Below are positions 24,477 to 37,200 of a DNA stretch of 64,000 nucleotides, in pieces. A program made the position numbers and the translations under genes. The stretch comes from Yamagishiella unicocca. Its lineage: Eukaryota > Chlorophyta > Chlorophyceae > Chlamydomonadales > Volvocaceae. The notes under the pieces were generated by a model. The model searched no databases. It was given only the letters and a program-made list of their open reading frames with translations, and was not told the origin of the DNA. Position 1 is the first letter of the stretch; every line of letters starts with the position of its first letter. The stretch lies in assembly GCA_003116995.1 (NCBI GenBank), contig BDSL01000114.1, forward strand, positions 244,104 to 308,103. Reading direction: 5' to 3'.

Positions 24477-26510
24477 CTAGCTGCCAGCAACCGCTGCAAC
24501 CGCTGCGCCTGCACCGGATGGGCCTGCCTGCGGGACCGCGACCGCGGCTGCAGCACTGCCCGCGGCCTTGGAACCCCGCGTCAGAAACATGACCCTCGGT
24601 GAGCCCGGCCGGCGCCCTCCCTCGAAGCACCAGCTGCCGCCGAAGTACAGCCGCGAGACCTCCATCAGAAACCTCTCAAAACTGCCGTACACAGCGCAGG
24701 CGTAGCCCTCGAGGCTGAAGTAGGTCGCATCGTGGCCCCACGCGACCACGTCTTGCGCCTCAGAGAGGAACTTCGTGAGGTCAAGCACGGCGAAGGAGAG
24801 TTGCGACGGGTGGCGGCAGAAAAGAGACTTCAGGTGGCGCGCGCAGCGCCCGAGGAGGCCTGCAGGGAGACAAGCATTTAGGTCAGGAGCCGAGCCGAGC
24901 AATTAGCCATAGGGGACCAACATGACCAACATCGGGGGCCACACGGATACAGGCGCAGGCGCACGACAGGCGAAACGCTGGAATGCCAACGCAACCAAGT
25001 CTGAAAGAGCGCAGCTGACATTGCGCGAGAGGAGCAGAACGTATGCATCAAAAGCAAAAACTCTCCGACAACAACAACAACAACAACAACGCAAACGACG
25101 TTTTCTACTTCGTAACATCACAATCGCAGAGAAAGCCGTACCTCGCGCTGATGGCGGAACCGTGTCAGCGGTGAGCCCTTGCCGCGCCGGCTCTTTGCTC
25201 CCGGAGTCCGCTTGTACTGACAGGCCGCGCTGCGAAGGCTGTATGGGTGGTGTGCAGCCGGGGTGTTGAATCCGCTGCGCGCGATTCCGCGGCCGCGCCT
25301 GCTGCTGCTCCGAAGTGCTCGCGTCTCTGCCAGTTTGCCGTCCGCTGCTGGTAGCCTCGTCGGTCCGATCGCACAGTGCTGCAGAAGGCGCCGCTTGGGT
25401 AGGAACATTGCTGCTCGGGTCGGGCGGCTTTGGGTCGTCGCTGCTCCGATGCCCCGTGTCCACGGCTCCGCTTTCGCCGCACGCCTCGAGCGATTTATAC
25501 GAACCCCACGATGCCGGTGTTGTAGACGTGGCCGAAGATAGCATCGGTCCCTCCGAACCGTTGCTGGGCGTGCCCAAACTCGGCGAACAGTCGGAGCTCG
25601 TTTGCTCTCCGCCCGCGATGGCGGCCGTATACAAAGAGCGCAGCGACCAAGACGCCTCAGACTGGCTGCAGCTAGGCTGTTCTGTGCTGTGGACAGCGCT
25701 AAGGCTGCCGCAGTCGCTGCATCGCCGGCACACCGTTGGCGTCGAGAAGCCGCTGCTGGCTTCAGGTGTGTGAACGTCCTCGAGGCGCTGCTTGCATGCT
25801 GCAAGCCGTAGAAGCGTCGCAATTGGCAAAGGGTCCCGCAGCGAGTCCCAACCTTGCATATGCCTGGCTTTCCCAATTGACAAAACGGCATCCCGCTCGG
25901 CAACGGCTCCTGTCAGCGTCCAACCGCCCCCGAAGTGGCTATCTCCGATGGCCAAAAGCATATCCTCAAGACTGCCGAAAATATCACGGCCCCACAGGGA
26001 GACCGGCTTGGGCTCCTGACCACAGGATGGAGCAACCGTCATGCTAAGCAACGCGAGAAGCTTTTCAGCCTTGTACGCCTCCTGGTGCGCACGCCTCGCA
26101 AAGAAGCAGTGGAAAACTTGAGCGCAAAGGCGCGAAATCTTCTGTGGAGGCTGGTCCCAGCTTGTGAACGGTCTTGGCGCGATGGTCGGCTTGCCTCCCG
26201 ACATCGGAGCTTGGCAAATGCGAACATTGATGGTCTTGCCACCCACGCGGACCTGATTGTCAAGCTCTGCTGCAATAACAGCAATCTTGGAAGCAGGTGG
26301 ACAACCGGCTAGGACGACGAAGCCGAACCCCTTGTTTTTCCACGCTGATTGGGGCACGACGCTGATTGCAAGCACCTGCACGCGCCTCGACGCCAGCTCC
26401 GTGGCCAGAGCGGCCTCAACCTCCTCCTTGGGAAGCTTTGGAGGGATGCGCGTTAGGAAAAGATGGTGACAGGCCGCAGCGTCGCTTGAGGAGCCAGGGT
26501 CCGCGGCCAT
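24477..26510 (-). CDS. RRM-domain RNA-binding protein with duplicated C-terminal segment
   Basis: Two exons, 25142-26510 and 24477-24859, joined in phase 1 (donor GCGAG/GTACGG, acceptor CTGCAG/GCC), give 583 aa. Residues about 15-105 form an RRM: RNP2-like LFLTRIP, RNP1-like NKGFGFVVL, and IRVGGK-like beta4 (QVRVGGKTINVRI). After it comes a segment with VSLWGRDIFGSLEDMLLAIG and FGGGW, then a Ser-rich low-complexity linker of about 200 residues. The second exon has a related segment (VVAWGHDATYFSLEGYACAV, FGGSWCFEGG). The two WG-D..F-SLE..GG-W blocks look like an internal duplication of an unknown domain. The protein ends in an Ala/Gly-rich tail. It probably acts on RNA in nucleus or cytoplasm; the target is unknown. 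Confidence 0.75.
25068..25092 (+). repeat. CAA microsatellite in RRM gene intron
   Basis: About eight CAA units in the single intron of the RRM gene. Read through on the minus strand they would give poly-Cys, which is one reason to place the donor at 25141. Confidence 0.85.
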
Positions 26511-29500
26511 TATGCTAGCCTGCCCAACAGTCGAGCATCAGGGTTCTCGCGCCGCCTGAGGTCACAGCGCTAGCTGGATTCTAAAGTAATTATAAGCTGG
26601 ATAAAGGCAGTCCTAGGTAAGGCGCAGGCCACCGGCCAGCAACAGAGACCTTCGTAGGAAGTAACGCAAAAGAAAGCGCCTTGACCTCTGACGGCAGAAC
26701 AGAAGGAAGTCGGAAACTGTAGTTATGCAGTGAGACAGGAGTATACAAGAAGTACCACTGCGGTGTTCCGGCCAAGTTGCTAGGCGAGCACAGTCGAGCT
26801 GCTCTCACCTGCCCGACTGAGCTCCGCCCGCCTCCCGCGGTGCCCCTGGAGCCAAAAGGTCTCACCGTCCTGAAATTTTGACATCCGGTAATATATTTGA
26901 CATCACACCTGAGCATATGATGTTATTGCTATCGCAGACCGGCCCCGGCTTGCGCTTTATAACCCCACGGACAGGTTCACTCATGCCATGTCAGAACCGC
27001 TACTGCACCAAACAAGCAGGACGTCTCAATATTTTTGAAATCAGCATATCTGAAATTTATTGAACATCTCCTTAGCAATTCGGAAAGTTTTGTCCTGGAA
27101 GTCGGTCGATTGCACTGCATCAACGCGTGAAGCATTGCTTTACCCGCAGGCCCCTTATGTAGGTTATTCACACATATAACGGCATGTGATGCATTTCATG
27201 CTATCTGCAAATGAAGTCATTTGGCGGCAGCCGAAACGTTCTACCCTGTTCAGAAAGCATGACCTGGATCCTTATACAATATCTTCAATTCGCGATTGGT
27301 TTGAAAGATTACACTAGCCCTGGTTGTGAGTTTTCTTATGGGAATTCCCGTTCCACTACTTGAAATGCGTTTTGGCACTGACATCGCCTTCCTCAACAGA
27401 GCAAATCCGAGCCCACGCAAACGACTGGAAATAATGATCGCAGAACTTGTAAGCAACAGAGGTATATGCTTGATTGTGTGTTGCTGACGCGCGAGCGAAT
27501 CTGCAGTTCGGGGGAGGGTGATCGCGCCACAAGGGACAATTATTCCTTGGCTTAAACCAGGAAACCAGGAGGACAACAAATGTAAAGAAGTTGCCTTTGC
27601 CTGGATGTCCGACGCATATAATGTACCTTTTCGCCAGTATCCATGAGCCCATGTCAGCATGCGATGAAGACCTTGTTACATTTCATTACAAAGCCCCTGC
27701 AAATCAGGCGATAGCTTGACGGCGTCTCCGAGGACGTCAATGACCGGCCAGCCATTACATCAGGGACGACGTGCGACAGTTGCTGCACTTTCTACCGTTG
27801 GAACCAGTTGGAACAGTGGAACACCACAATGAATACGAGTTTTCAAGCACGAAGCGCAAGCCTTCCGTTAGCATGTCTTCCGTTAAGTTCGTGCTTCGAT
27901 TCCTAAACCTGTTTATTTGTCGTCTGAGGAAAATGGCTTGGCTGGCCCATTCACTCCGCGCGCCACAGATGCGAAGGGCTCCCACAAAACATATAGCGGA
28001 CGCTTAGCATTGGACTATGTAAAGGAGCATGTAAGAAACTTAGTATTTGATGCCCTTTTCGGCATATGTACTGCCCCACGACCGGATTGCAAAGCTTTAG
28101 CTGCTTCTGTGTGTACCGTTCGCTGTTGCACGTCCATGTCATCTCACGCTGTTCCCCTGTCTGTGAAATTAATTACCTGTATAATGCGTTCTAGGCCTCG
28201 TACACTCAACAGAATCCGCATAAAGACATTTGTAGCGGTCTGCGTTATGTATTGGATGCTGATTTCTCGTCAGCAGTCAAGCCTAAGACTCTATCGGCGT
28301 TCTCGGCCGTCGCGTCGCGGCTTCCCGCGGCCTAAACACAATCGTGTCAGAGTGTGACCAGCGAATGACATTACATCGTACAATTTTTTGCAAAAGCTAA
28401 CTACGCGGTAATTTTATTTAGCTATTTCCTGTATCGCCCTGAGAGGGTCGTGTCCGACGATGTCTAACCTGTCTGCGTCTACTTGGGGCCATTGCCGCGC
28501 ATTGTATTTGGATCGATAATTTCAATTAATTACCACGAGTAAAACTATCACGTGGTTCCCAACTGTGGACGACTCAGGTGCAAAGGAGCTTCAAATGACG
28601 CAAATATCGAGTCATTCTTGCCCGGCTTTGGTTTCAGGCAAGGTAACAATCGGCTATGGTACTGTCAAACACCATCAAGCATATTGATGCTCAATACTGT
28701 CAAACACCATCAAGCATATTGATGCTCAATACCACGGGAAACGGCGTGCGAAAGCTTCTCTGCCAGGTTCTTATAGGTTGGCTTCGTTGGGTCAATATGC
28801 AGCCAGACGAGTCCAGCCGTTATGCTTGGCTGTGTTCAAATTGGCTGAAAGGCAGGGCGGAAAACTATGTAAATTCACCCCGTGGACAAGCACCGGCATG
28901 AAGATCTGGAATGCCCGCAGTTTTCGGGAGTCTACAGTCTTGCATAGCTGTTCCCAGCATGATACAAACATATTAATCATCGATAGGACGCGACATAATA
29001 TGCTGTAAGAAATATGCTAGATTCCGGCGCGCTTTTTGATCGATCGGTTGCTTCAATCGCTTCAATCGCTCGAATCATCGTTCGCGCGCGAAATAATGTT
29101 GCGGACCCGGGGACCCCGAATGGTCGGTATCGCCTGGCCCATCCGGCTTGATCATTTCATAGATTACTCCGCCAGGTTATTTCGGTGGACGGACAATGTC
29201 GCCCTCGTCGCAGCAGGATGCAACCGTGAACCCTGCTGCGCATCGTACAGCCCGCCAGGACTGCCCCTATGTGCTATGTCGTCACAATCTGACCGTTTCT
29301 GGGTAAATCGGATGCCTTCAACGAGGCTAATAATTGCCGATTGTTAATCATAAAATAAACACTAGATGTTACGGTGTCCTCAAGTCCGGGCGAGCCCGGG
29401 ACAAGAGGACCGAACAAGAGAGCAATGCTAGCTAGGTTGTTAACACCAAAGTAATGTGTAATGCAATCGTAGGATTAGGCGTACAGGGCGTACAAGCAGA

Positions 29501-31948
29501 CTCACACAGGGAGTCCGCTTCGTAAAGCGCACGTCGAGCGCACGTCGCAACCCCATCTGAGCGAAGGCCGGCCGGGACTAGAGTGTCCTCACAATATTTT
29601 CTTAAGCCTTTACATACATCCACCAACCTTGGTCCTAGCATGGACAGCGTGATGTCACAGCCAGAGTTTTCAGCTAGGCCTACTTTAAAAACCGGCCGCT
29701 TATGCGCGCCTTTTCCCCTCACTTGCCTTCGCGCTGACGAAAACGCGCTGCCAGAACATACAGCCTGCTGGTGTATAGATTTGTATATATTATTTCTACT
29801 GCTAGCTTTACCGCTGGCTAGTACTTTCCATCCCCTTACGGGTAATCCTGCCGAAATCATTAACGCCCTCTGCGCGCGGACACATGCCACGTCGACAACC
29901 TTATGGATGACTGCCGGCATATGCCGCACTGTAGCGCATCATTTTTGCATGTTACGTAGGCCTACCACATCACATTGCATTCCCGCCTCAGCTGATTGAC
30001 CATCGCGTGTACACCGCCGCCCGCACACTGCCTGGGGCGCGACGAGTATGGCGGCAATTAGCCCGCGTCCGTTTGCACTTGACGAGACGCAGCCCCTCCT
30101 AGCCGTCGATCCTCCATATATATAGGGCTTGATTTCTCAGACAACCACTTGCATACCAGCAGACATCAGATGGATGGCGCGCAGGGCGTGTGGGCGTGAT
30201 CGCACTGCATCCCCAGCCATGGACTGGGACAATCAGGCTGGCGTGGTGCATGCCCGGCTGCAGAAGATAACCCACTTGGGCTTCTCCACCTTCGGGCAGG
30301 CGACAACCTCGACCGCTTATGGTCTGCACCGGCTGACCTGGCACATGGGGCACTCTGGACGTTCCCCCACCGCCTTCCTGGACAGTAGGACCCTCGTCAG
30401 CCATGCCGCCCGGGTTATCGGCCGCGGCCAGGGCCCGGCTGATCTGGGTCGCCGCCTGACGGGTGTCCCTGCACGTCTCTTCGTCGATCACCTCGCGGCT
30501 GGCGGTTTCGGCGCTCAGCTGCTGCACGCGGGTGGGTGGTGCCCGTCCCCAGCCCCTCAGTCTTGGCGGCTGGCTGTTCCCGACCATTTTTCCGCCGGTG
30601 GGCCCTCGTGTGCCTGGTTGGTGTTCTTGACGGAGGCCTGCCCTCTTGGGCGCGGCGGGGTTGGATTAGGTCCCGGATGTCCGGTACTCCTGCGGGAGCT
30701 CCCTTTTTTGCTCCTCCTTCTTTCGGGCCGGGTGCTGGCCCGTTCTGGGGGGGATCTCCTTGGGTCTCAGGTGGGGGCCTTCTGCTCGACTTGTTGAGGC
30801 GCTCTGCTGGTTGCTCTGGCTGAGGGGCTGCGTGGGCGGCAGCTTGGTGAACTGCTGGTAGGGAGGCTACTTGGGCTACTTTGCCCTGGGTGGTTGGTGC
30901 CATTGTTTGTTCTCTGGGCCCTTGTTCGGGGTTTCTGTTGGTTTGCCGTATCTCAATCGACTGGTTTGTTCTTTCTTCCTGCGTCTCTTTCAGTGTCGGA
31001 CGATGCGCCCGATGACCCTACCTTGTGGCCTAGGGCCCACCGTAACAATTACTACTGCCTCGTCTTGCAGATGCACACAAGCAGATTGCTGACGAACCGG
31101 TACTCTGCGCGTCTGTTGTCATTCTGTCGCGCACCGATACCGTATGCTACTGCTCGCTCGTCGACCTGAACCAAACAACAGGCTACGAACACCTGATCGA
31201 GATCGGCAGATGGTGGAGGCCACTCGGGCTCCTACCTGCCTAGCATCTAACAATATTCATTTTCGCCAAAGGCGCTGGGGGTCTCGTGGGGACTACTTGC
31301 GACCAAGCGGAATACACCCGATGCGGCGGCATCTAACGTCCATACCTAGAGTCTTGTTGTCTGCGTGACGGCACACGGCATGCACAGCGCTTGCCTGACC
31401 TCAGAAGGATGCGTTACATCATCTGCTGGAATCTCCACCATACGCCCTTGACGGCCAAGCATCTATGTATGCAGGTGGCTCCCTGGCGCACACCCGGCAC
31501 ATCTGGCCACATAAAGCGAACGAGTTGTTGCGGAGCACTTGGGGCTGCGTCGTTGCACAGCCAGTGTGGGGCGATAAGCTGGGCATAGCACGCCGTCATA
31601 CCACCAGTGGTACCCTGCGGGCCTGCGTAGAGGGCTCAGCTGGTTGGGGCGTGCCAAACGAGGAGTTCACGTTGTTTACAAGTCCGCTGTGCACCTTAAC
31701 TAACAGCGCCAGGGGGCCATCGAGCACGTGGGCGTTGTCTAATGACGGAAGGCCTACGCATTGGTGAGCAAGGGTCCACCAGCACGCTGACCAGTTTCGG
31801 AACGCTATGCCTGCCCTCTACCTACCGCCACTGCCCCCCCTGGCACTCAAGATCGAAATATGACACTTAAGGTCCAATTATGGCAATCAAAATCCGAATA
31901 TAAAGAAGCACGCCTCACATGCATCCTCGCTGCACGCCGCTCAAGTTT
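26511..31948. other. Gene-poor region with repeat fragments
   Basis: 26.5-29.3 kb is of average to AT-leaning composition with no supported frame. A 35-bp exact duplication lies at 28660-28729. A minus-strand family A end lies at 29368-29405. 30.1-31.06 kb is GT-rich, resembles the 1.4-2.9 kb block and ends in a family B terminus near 31056. A TATATATAGGG lies at about 30115 without an associated gene. A TTTACA (TGTAA on the minus strand) at 31675-31680 may be the polyadenylation signal of the ubiquitin-like gene. Confidence 0.45.
28660..28729 (+). repeat. 35-bp exact direct duplication
   Basis: Two adjacent identical units start TACTGTCAAACACCATCAAG at 28660 and 28695. Confidence 0.85.
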
Positions 31949-33565
31949 TTAACCGATAGACACCTCCACAGCAACCTCTTGACCCGGCGCGATGCCGGGG
32001 CAGTCCGACAAGGAGAGCGGGTCTATCAGCATCCTGCCTCCCAGCAGCAGCCTCATCTTTGCGAACTCGAGGTGGTGTTGCTCAGCCACCAGCGCCTTCA
32101 CGTAAGCGACCGTGACGCCTGTTTTGAACCTGGTGGACGACCAGTGGAAGCAGGTCGGGGGAAACCGGGGGGCGGCAGGGTAGCGGCAGACGGCGTGTGT
32201 TAAGACAACATCACACATGTGTTTGGACTGTGGGGAAGAGCGCGTGGGGGACAGCGCTGGGCAGAACGGTGCTCCGAAGATACGACGCCAGGGGTCAGGA
32301 AGGGGTATGAACCATGGTTCGGAGCGTGGTAGGATGCCAGGATGCTAAGGGGTTTCCGGCGGCGCGGTGCTTATCCAGGCAACGGAAACGGCAGTCCAAA
32401 TTATTAGCAGTAATCTTAAGATATTCAGTCTTGTAAGCAGCACCTGGGGTCCATTAAAACATCGCAAAGCGTCTGATTTTGGAGGCGTCTAATCGGGTGC
32501 AAGCACTGGGATGCGTCCGAGGCGGTGATGATGCGGTGGGCTGTTTGCGTTGGTATGCTGTTGGTGGTGTTGCCTTCGTGCCAGCCAGGGAGGGCCCCGC
32601 TGAACTAGACGAGCACCCTATTGTCGACAACTGAAAGGATGTAAACGAACCGGTGCGACGCTGAGAAGGTAAAGGCGAAGATGTGCTGGCACCCACTGTG
32701 GAGTTGGGGCAACATAGCCACTTCCCGACAGACCCTCTCCACCTGAGCACCACCGTGTCAGGTAGCCACATCATATGCCGACCCACATCAAAATGAACCA
32801 AACCCAAGATGTCCCACGCCCTTCTGTTCCACGGCACCCCCTATCAAGAGTTGAGGTTCAGGGCCCGGCAGCGCAGCCGGCATTCCGCCTCCCAGGTGTC
32901 CTGGCTTGGGTGAAAGAGACCTGTCGTACAATGCTGCACTGGGCCGCTCAAACGGCCACGTGCACGGTGCCATACTTGCGGCACGGCTTACCAGGACTCC
33001 GGATTTACTGTTCGCGATCCCTTACACTCCTACCAGGGGCTAATGCACAGTTGTTAGTCCAACCCCCGCGTGGTCCATCAGGGTTGCATGCTACACCAGA
33101 GCGTCTGCCTACCGGCTGTTGCATTTGGTCAATCCCAGTTCTGCGTTGGCGGCGAATCCCCCGCCGAGCGACGTCCATTGTCTTTATGCTGACTCGAGCG
33201 AAAGCACAGCCCTAGCGTGCCCCTTCCAGTAAACACAAGACCTCCGCCCCCGGTGCCTCCCGAGCGCCTTGCTATTGCCAAGCAGGTGCCGTGACTAAGC
33301 AGGGGCAAGGCATCTTTGCAGCTGGCCAGCTGCCCATCGACCGCGAACCCCGCCAATTTTCGCTCCCGCGCCGTGCCCGAAGTTATTCCCTAGTAACCCA
33401 TGACAAAGCTATATCAAATCGATCTGACCTGTGCACTGCCTTCTCGCCGCCTGGAAGCGATAGAAGAAGCGTGACGTCCGCTCCCTGCTCAGCCCGCGCC
33501 TCCGCCTCCTTGGCAACTGCTGCCCGCTCTCTGCTGGACTCCAGATCGACTGCACTCAAATCCAT
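31949..33565 (-). CDS. Small ubiquitin-like domain protein, 105 aa
   Basis: Two exons, 33429-33565 and 31949-32129, join in phase 2 (CACAG/GTCAG, CCACCAG/GTTC) to give 105 aa. The N-terminal 28 residues are a short charged helix (SSRERAAVAKEAEARAEQG). Residues from about 29 form a ubiquitin-like fold: DVTLLLSLPGGEKAVHRF, then KTGVTVAYVKALVAEQH, FAKMRLLLGGRMLIDPLSL and a PGIAPGQEVAVEV end. The C-terminus is VSIG with no exposed di-glycine, so conjugation to substrates is unlikely; a UBL adaptor role is inference. The intron is 1.3 kb, long for such a small gene, and contains no other supported gene. The family looks conserved among algae and protists but I cannot give it a name. Confidence 0.75.
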
Positions 33566-34023
33566 TTGATGGGAAACTGTGGAAAATGCTTATGATTATT
33601 CGAATCGCACTATTGCACAGCAGGAAAATGTCGGTAAGTCTGTTGGCCAGCGTTGGCACAAACTCGCAATGTATTTAAAAGAAAATTTCAATGCCTGGAT
33701 CGACGACTGGCACTGCTTGGTCGTTTTAACCCGTACCGTCTCGTACAGTGTTTGACTGGTCTTTTTTGTCCAACAATACGACACACTCTTTAAAGTACAC
33801 AGCTTGCAAAGATCAATGCCTGGTGCATGGGGACCGCCCGCGTTCCGTCCCGCTTGATTGTCCTTCTTGTCATGTACACGACGCGCCTCAGTTCTTGCCT
33901 CCTTGCTCTTCTGAGAGCCCATCGTACAGAATATATAACGTGATATCACACCGCAGTCCCTTACGGTCCCTGGTACGGACCCCAGCGACTTGCCCCTCAG
34001 CCACCCTCTGCCACGAGACCATA

Positions 34024-36971
34024 CTACCCCGCATTGAAGCGACCGGTGCCGGCCCCAGCCACCTGCCCATGAAACTTCTCCGGCGTCGAAGCCTGGACCT
34101 CCTCTCGCAACTTGTGCAACTCGGCAGACCAGCGGGACGCCGCTTCTTCGCATCGCCGGGTTTCTGCCGAGCTCTGTGCCAGCCATTGCTCTGTACGAGG
34201 GGATTGCGCCGGGGCACTTGAGCTATGGAGGCAGGTGTGGGTGCGGGAGCGGGTACTAACAGGTCGATAAAAACCCACGATCCATCAAGTAGCTCACGAG
34301 GCCTTCCGATTAACCGTCCCCGTTCCCTACAGCTGCCACACCCCCGAGCTATCCTTTGCCCCTGCTCCTCCCCTGCCCTCCTCTCCCGCCCTCTCCGCGC
34401 TCTGGTCCATAGGTCCAGATAGGCCCAGCTCCCCCTTCCCCTGCCCACGCGCCGCCTTCATCCGTTTCGCTACTGGAGCCTTTCCAGACGCACCGGTTGG
34501 GCGATCACATAGTCGTTCCGCACCCCCCCCCCCCCGCCGCGCTCGGCCTCACCGGAAGTCTCCTCCCAGACGTCCATCCACACGATATCGGGGTAGGCCG
34601 GGTAGCGCACCGAAACCTGCGACATAAGGCCCCGGGTTGTGCAGTGAACACACCAAACCGGTGAATCAACAAAACAGTAAGCTGCATCACTACGGAGGTT
34701 GTAGTTCCGAGGGGATGGGGCGTACGGGTGCTGCTGCTGGTCAGATCAAGCATTCATTCGGAGGACTGGAGGGTTGCATCAGGTGGGAAGCATACCGTAT
34801 GGTAGGTGAACGCATGAAGACATGGCGTCGCACCGGCCCGAGAGTGGCGGCCGGGGGAATACCGGTGTCGGCTCCTAAACCTGGGCATGATACCTGCTGG
34901 TAGCGCTTCTCCACCTCCCGATCCACTCGCGCTGTGCCGTCGCCCGCATCGGACATGAAACCCGCCACCTCCGCCTCCATCTCCCGCAGTGCCTCCTCGC
35001 AGGCTGCTAGAGGCCCAGCCGCATCCGGCCCCGGCCCCGCAGCCATATGCTCGGTAACGTAGGATGGTACCATGCCGGCGGAGGCAGCCGATGTCATGGA
35101 CGCAACGTCTACATCTGGGAGGCGCCAGTCTGGGGGCGGCTCGACCGCCGCCAGACGCGTCGCCTCTGATCCGGTGTCGGAGAATCGCTGCTGCTGCTGC
35201 CATTGCTGCTGCCGCTGGGCGAGCTTCTCCGCCATCACAGCATCCTGAAGCTGCAGCAGAGACTGCACGCAGGCGCTGTAGAGGCGCGCCAGGTTTTGCT
35301 CGCGCTGCAGCGTCAAAGGCGGGGTGGGTGGGGCGGTGGTGACGTTGCCGAGGGGCCCGAGCAGAGGGTTAAGGGCGCCGCGGTGATGGCCGCGGCCATT
35401 GCTTGTCTGACTGTCTGAGGGGTCGAGCAAAGCTCGTTGGCTAGAAAGCTGAGTAGGGTACCGTCTTGGTACACACGTTTGGTACACACGTTTGCTTATC
35501 CGGAGGGGAGGGACGGCTGGCGCTGGTGCCATCCCCACACCCCGGCTAGTTTCTGTCCTCCGCCTCCTATGTCGTGTAACCGTGTCTCCTCGCCACCCGC
35601 CACACCGTCGGTTGCTCTTTTTCATTTGCGGATTGGGCCACGGGGTCCCTCGCTACCCCTGTCGGGCGCACTCACCGTGTCCAGGGACGCCCCCCACGCG
35701 GCGATGAAGCCGTCGATGCCCCGAGACCACACATCCAGCTGGATGCGCAGATCTGCAGCAGCCAGCGACCGCCGGGTTGTGATTGTTGTCATTGATACCG
35801 GTATTTCGGTGGGGCCGTGGTTGGGCGGTTGTCGGTTAGGGGTTGTGCAAGCCCAAGAGGGCAGGAGCACGGCAGTTACGGTACTGTCAGCGGGGCGCCG
35901 TGCTACTCCTAATCCATGCTTTGCGCCAACGCCCTTGAAGGCCCTTGCGCACGGCAGCACCTTTATAGTAATAAAAATATCAAAATATTCTAATGATAAC
36001 AATAATGTAATAAGCTGCAGCTCACTGGACGCGCACCGCGACGCTCACCGGGAATCACTTCGCGCCGCCAGCGCTCGAAGCGCGCGAACCGTGGGTCGCG
36101 CGCTCTTGCAGAGGGCTGTTTCAAAGACAGACAGACGCGTTAAGCTTACAATTCAGCTCGAAGCCACAAACGGCTACCGCACGCCCTACATTGACTCTCT
36201 CCCCAGCACAAAGCATCATCGCCCCAGACACCCCGATTCGCCGCACGCACCATCCCGAGCTTAGCCTCGTACTCGTCCCTCAGCTCAGCCCTGGACAGTG
36301 TGGTATATGCGCGGCGGAGCAACATGAAGTCGCGCGCCGCTGTGGCCTGCGGGCCCGGAAGCGGTGCGCACGGGAGTTGTTAGGAGGAAGGCCAGCAGCG
36401 TTGGCCAACCAGGCACTTTGGTCTGAGCATTGCGTGCGTGCGACAGCGCCGTGGCTAAAGATTGAGAGTTGGGGCCCCAAGCAGACCCGATGGCCGGCAA
36501 GGGTGCACCGTAGAACATAAGGACCGTAGGACCCAGAGCAGTTCCCCTGCGCGCGTATCCCTTCCGCCAGCCAGTCACGGCTTGCTCCTCGCGTCCGCGC
36601 AGTTATGTCCTCCACCAATGCCGAATCCCGCAGGAATCCACGCCCGGTCTGGGACGCTAAGCTGCTTTCGCCGACCCAGGCCCCGGGACGCATGCGTTAC
36701 CAACCTCCTTGTTCACATCGGGGTGGAGCAGCTTTGATTTTGCGCGGAATGCCGCCTTAACTTCTTCAGGAGAGGCTGACTCATTGACGCCCAGAATCTC
36801 AAAGTAGGACGTTTGAGACGATGCCGAGCTTGCGCACCTCGCCAGGCATTTGCCGCGTGGCGCGAAGTATTGCTGCAGCGGTCTAAGCGTACAGATAGCT
36901 GCTACTTTTGGTAGTCTGCTACACGTTCGCGCTTGGCTGGACGCTGGCGGGTGGCCGTGCAACATCTCCAA
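34024..36971 (-). CDS. Organelle-targeted DnaJ (J-domain) protein
   Basis: Six exons: 36705-36971, 36251-36346, 35676-35738, 34894-35304, 34553-34616 and 34024-34190. Together they give about 355 aa, with phases agreeing at every join. The left edge of the small third exon is uncertain because another AG lies 14 bases upstream. The N-terminal ~52 residues are rich in Arg/Ser/Ala and look like a chloroplast or mitochondrial transit peptide. The J domain spans about 54-121: SYFEILGVNESASPEEVKAA, the catalytic HPD in KLLHPDVNKE, then RRAYTTLSRAELRDEYEAKL. There is no Gly/Phe or zinc-finger region, so it is a type III J-protein. The rest is Gln/Ala-rich, followed by a conserved-looking VRYPAYPDIVWMDVWEE segment and a C-terminal coil (SRWSAELHKLREEV). 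It should stimulate an organellar Hsp70; the partner is unknown. It is divergent from the hydrolase gene, whose start is 229 bp away. Confidence 0.82.
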
Positions 36972-37200
36972 CGCCAGCTTGGTCGTTCAAACAAAGGATG
37001 CCCTGTTTTGCAGCTAAGTATATCGTTCCTGAAAAATAAGTATGAGTGAAGGCATGTGTACGTCGAACCGTTGAGCATGACGATCACTCTCCCTATTCTG
37101 CGCGCGACAGCCGATCCGATGTCCGCCCACTCCTGGCCATGTAATAGTTACGTCGGCACAAAGTCATTGTGAAAACAATCAATACATCTCTGAACGAAGT

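Noticed and set aside
30129..30797. 222-codon plus-strand frame near a TATATATA
   Set aside because: Its sequence merges into GT-rich repeat sequence of the same kind as at 1.4-2.9 kb, and no domain or splice support was found.
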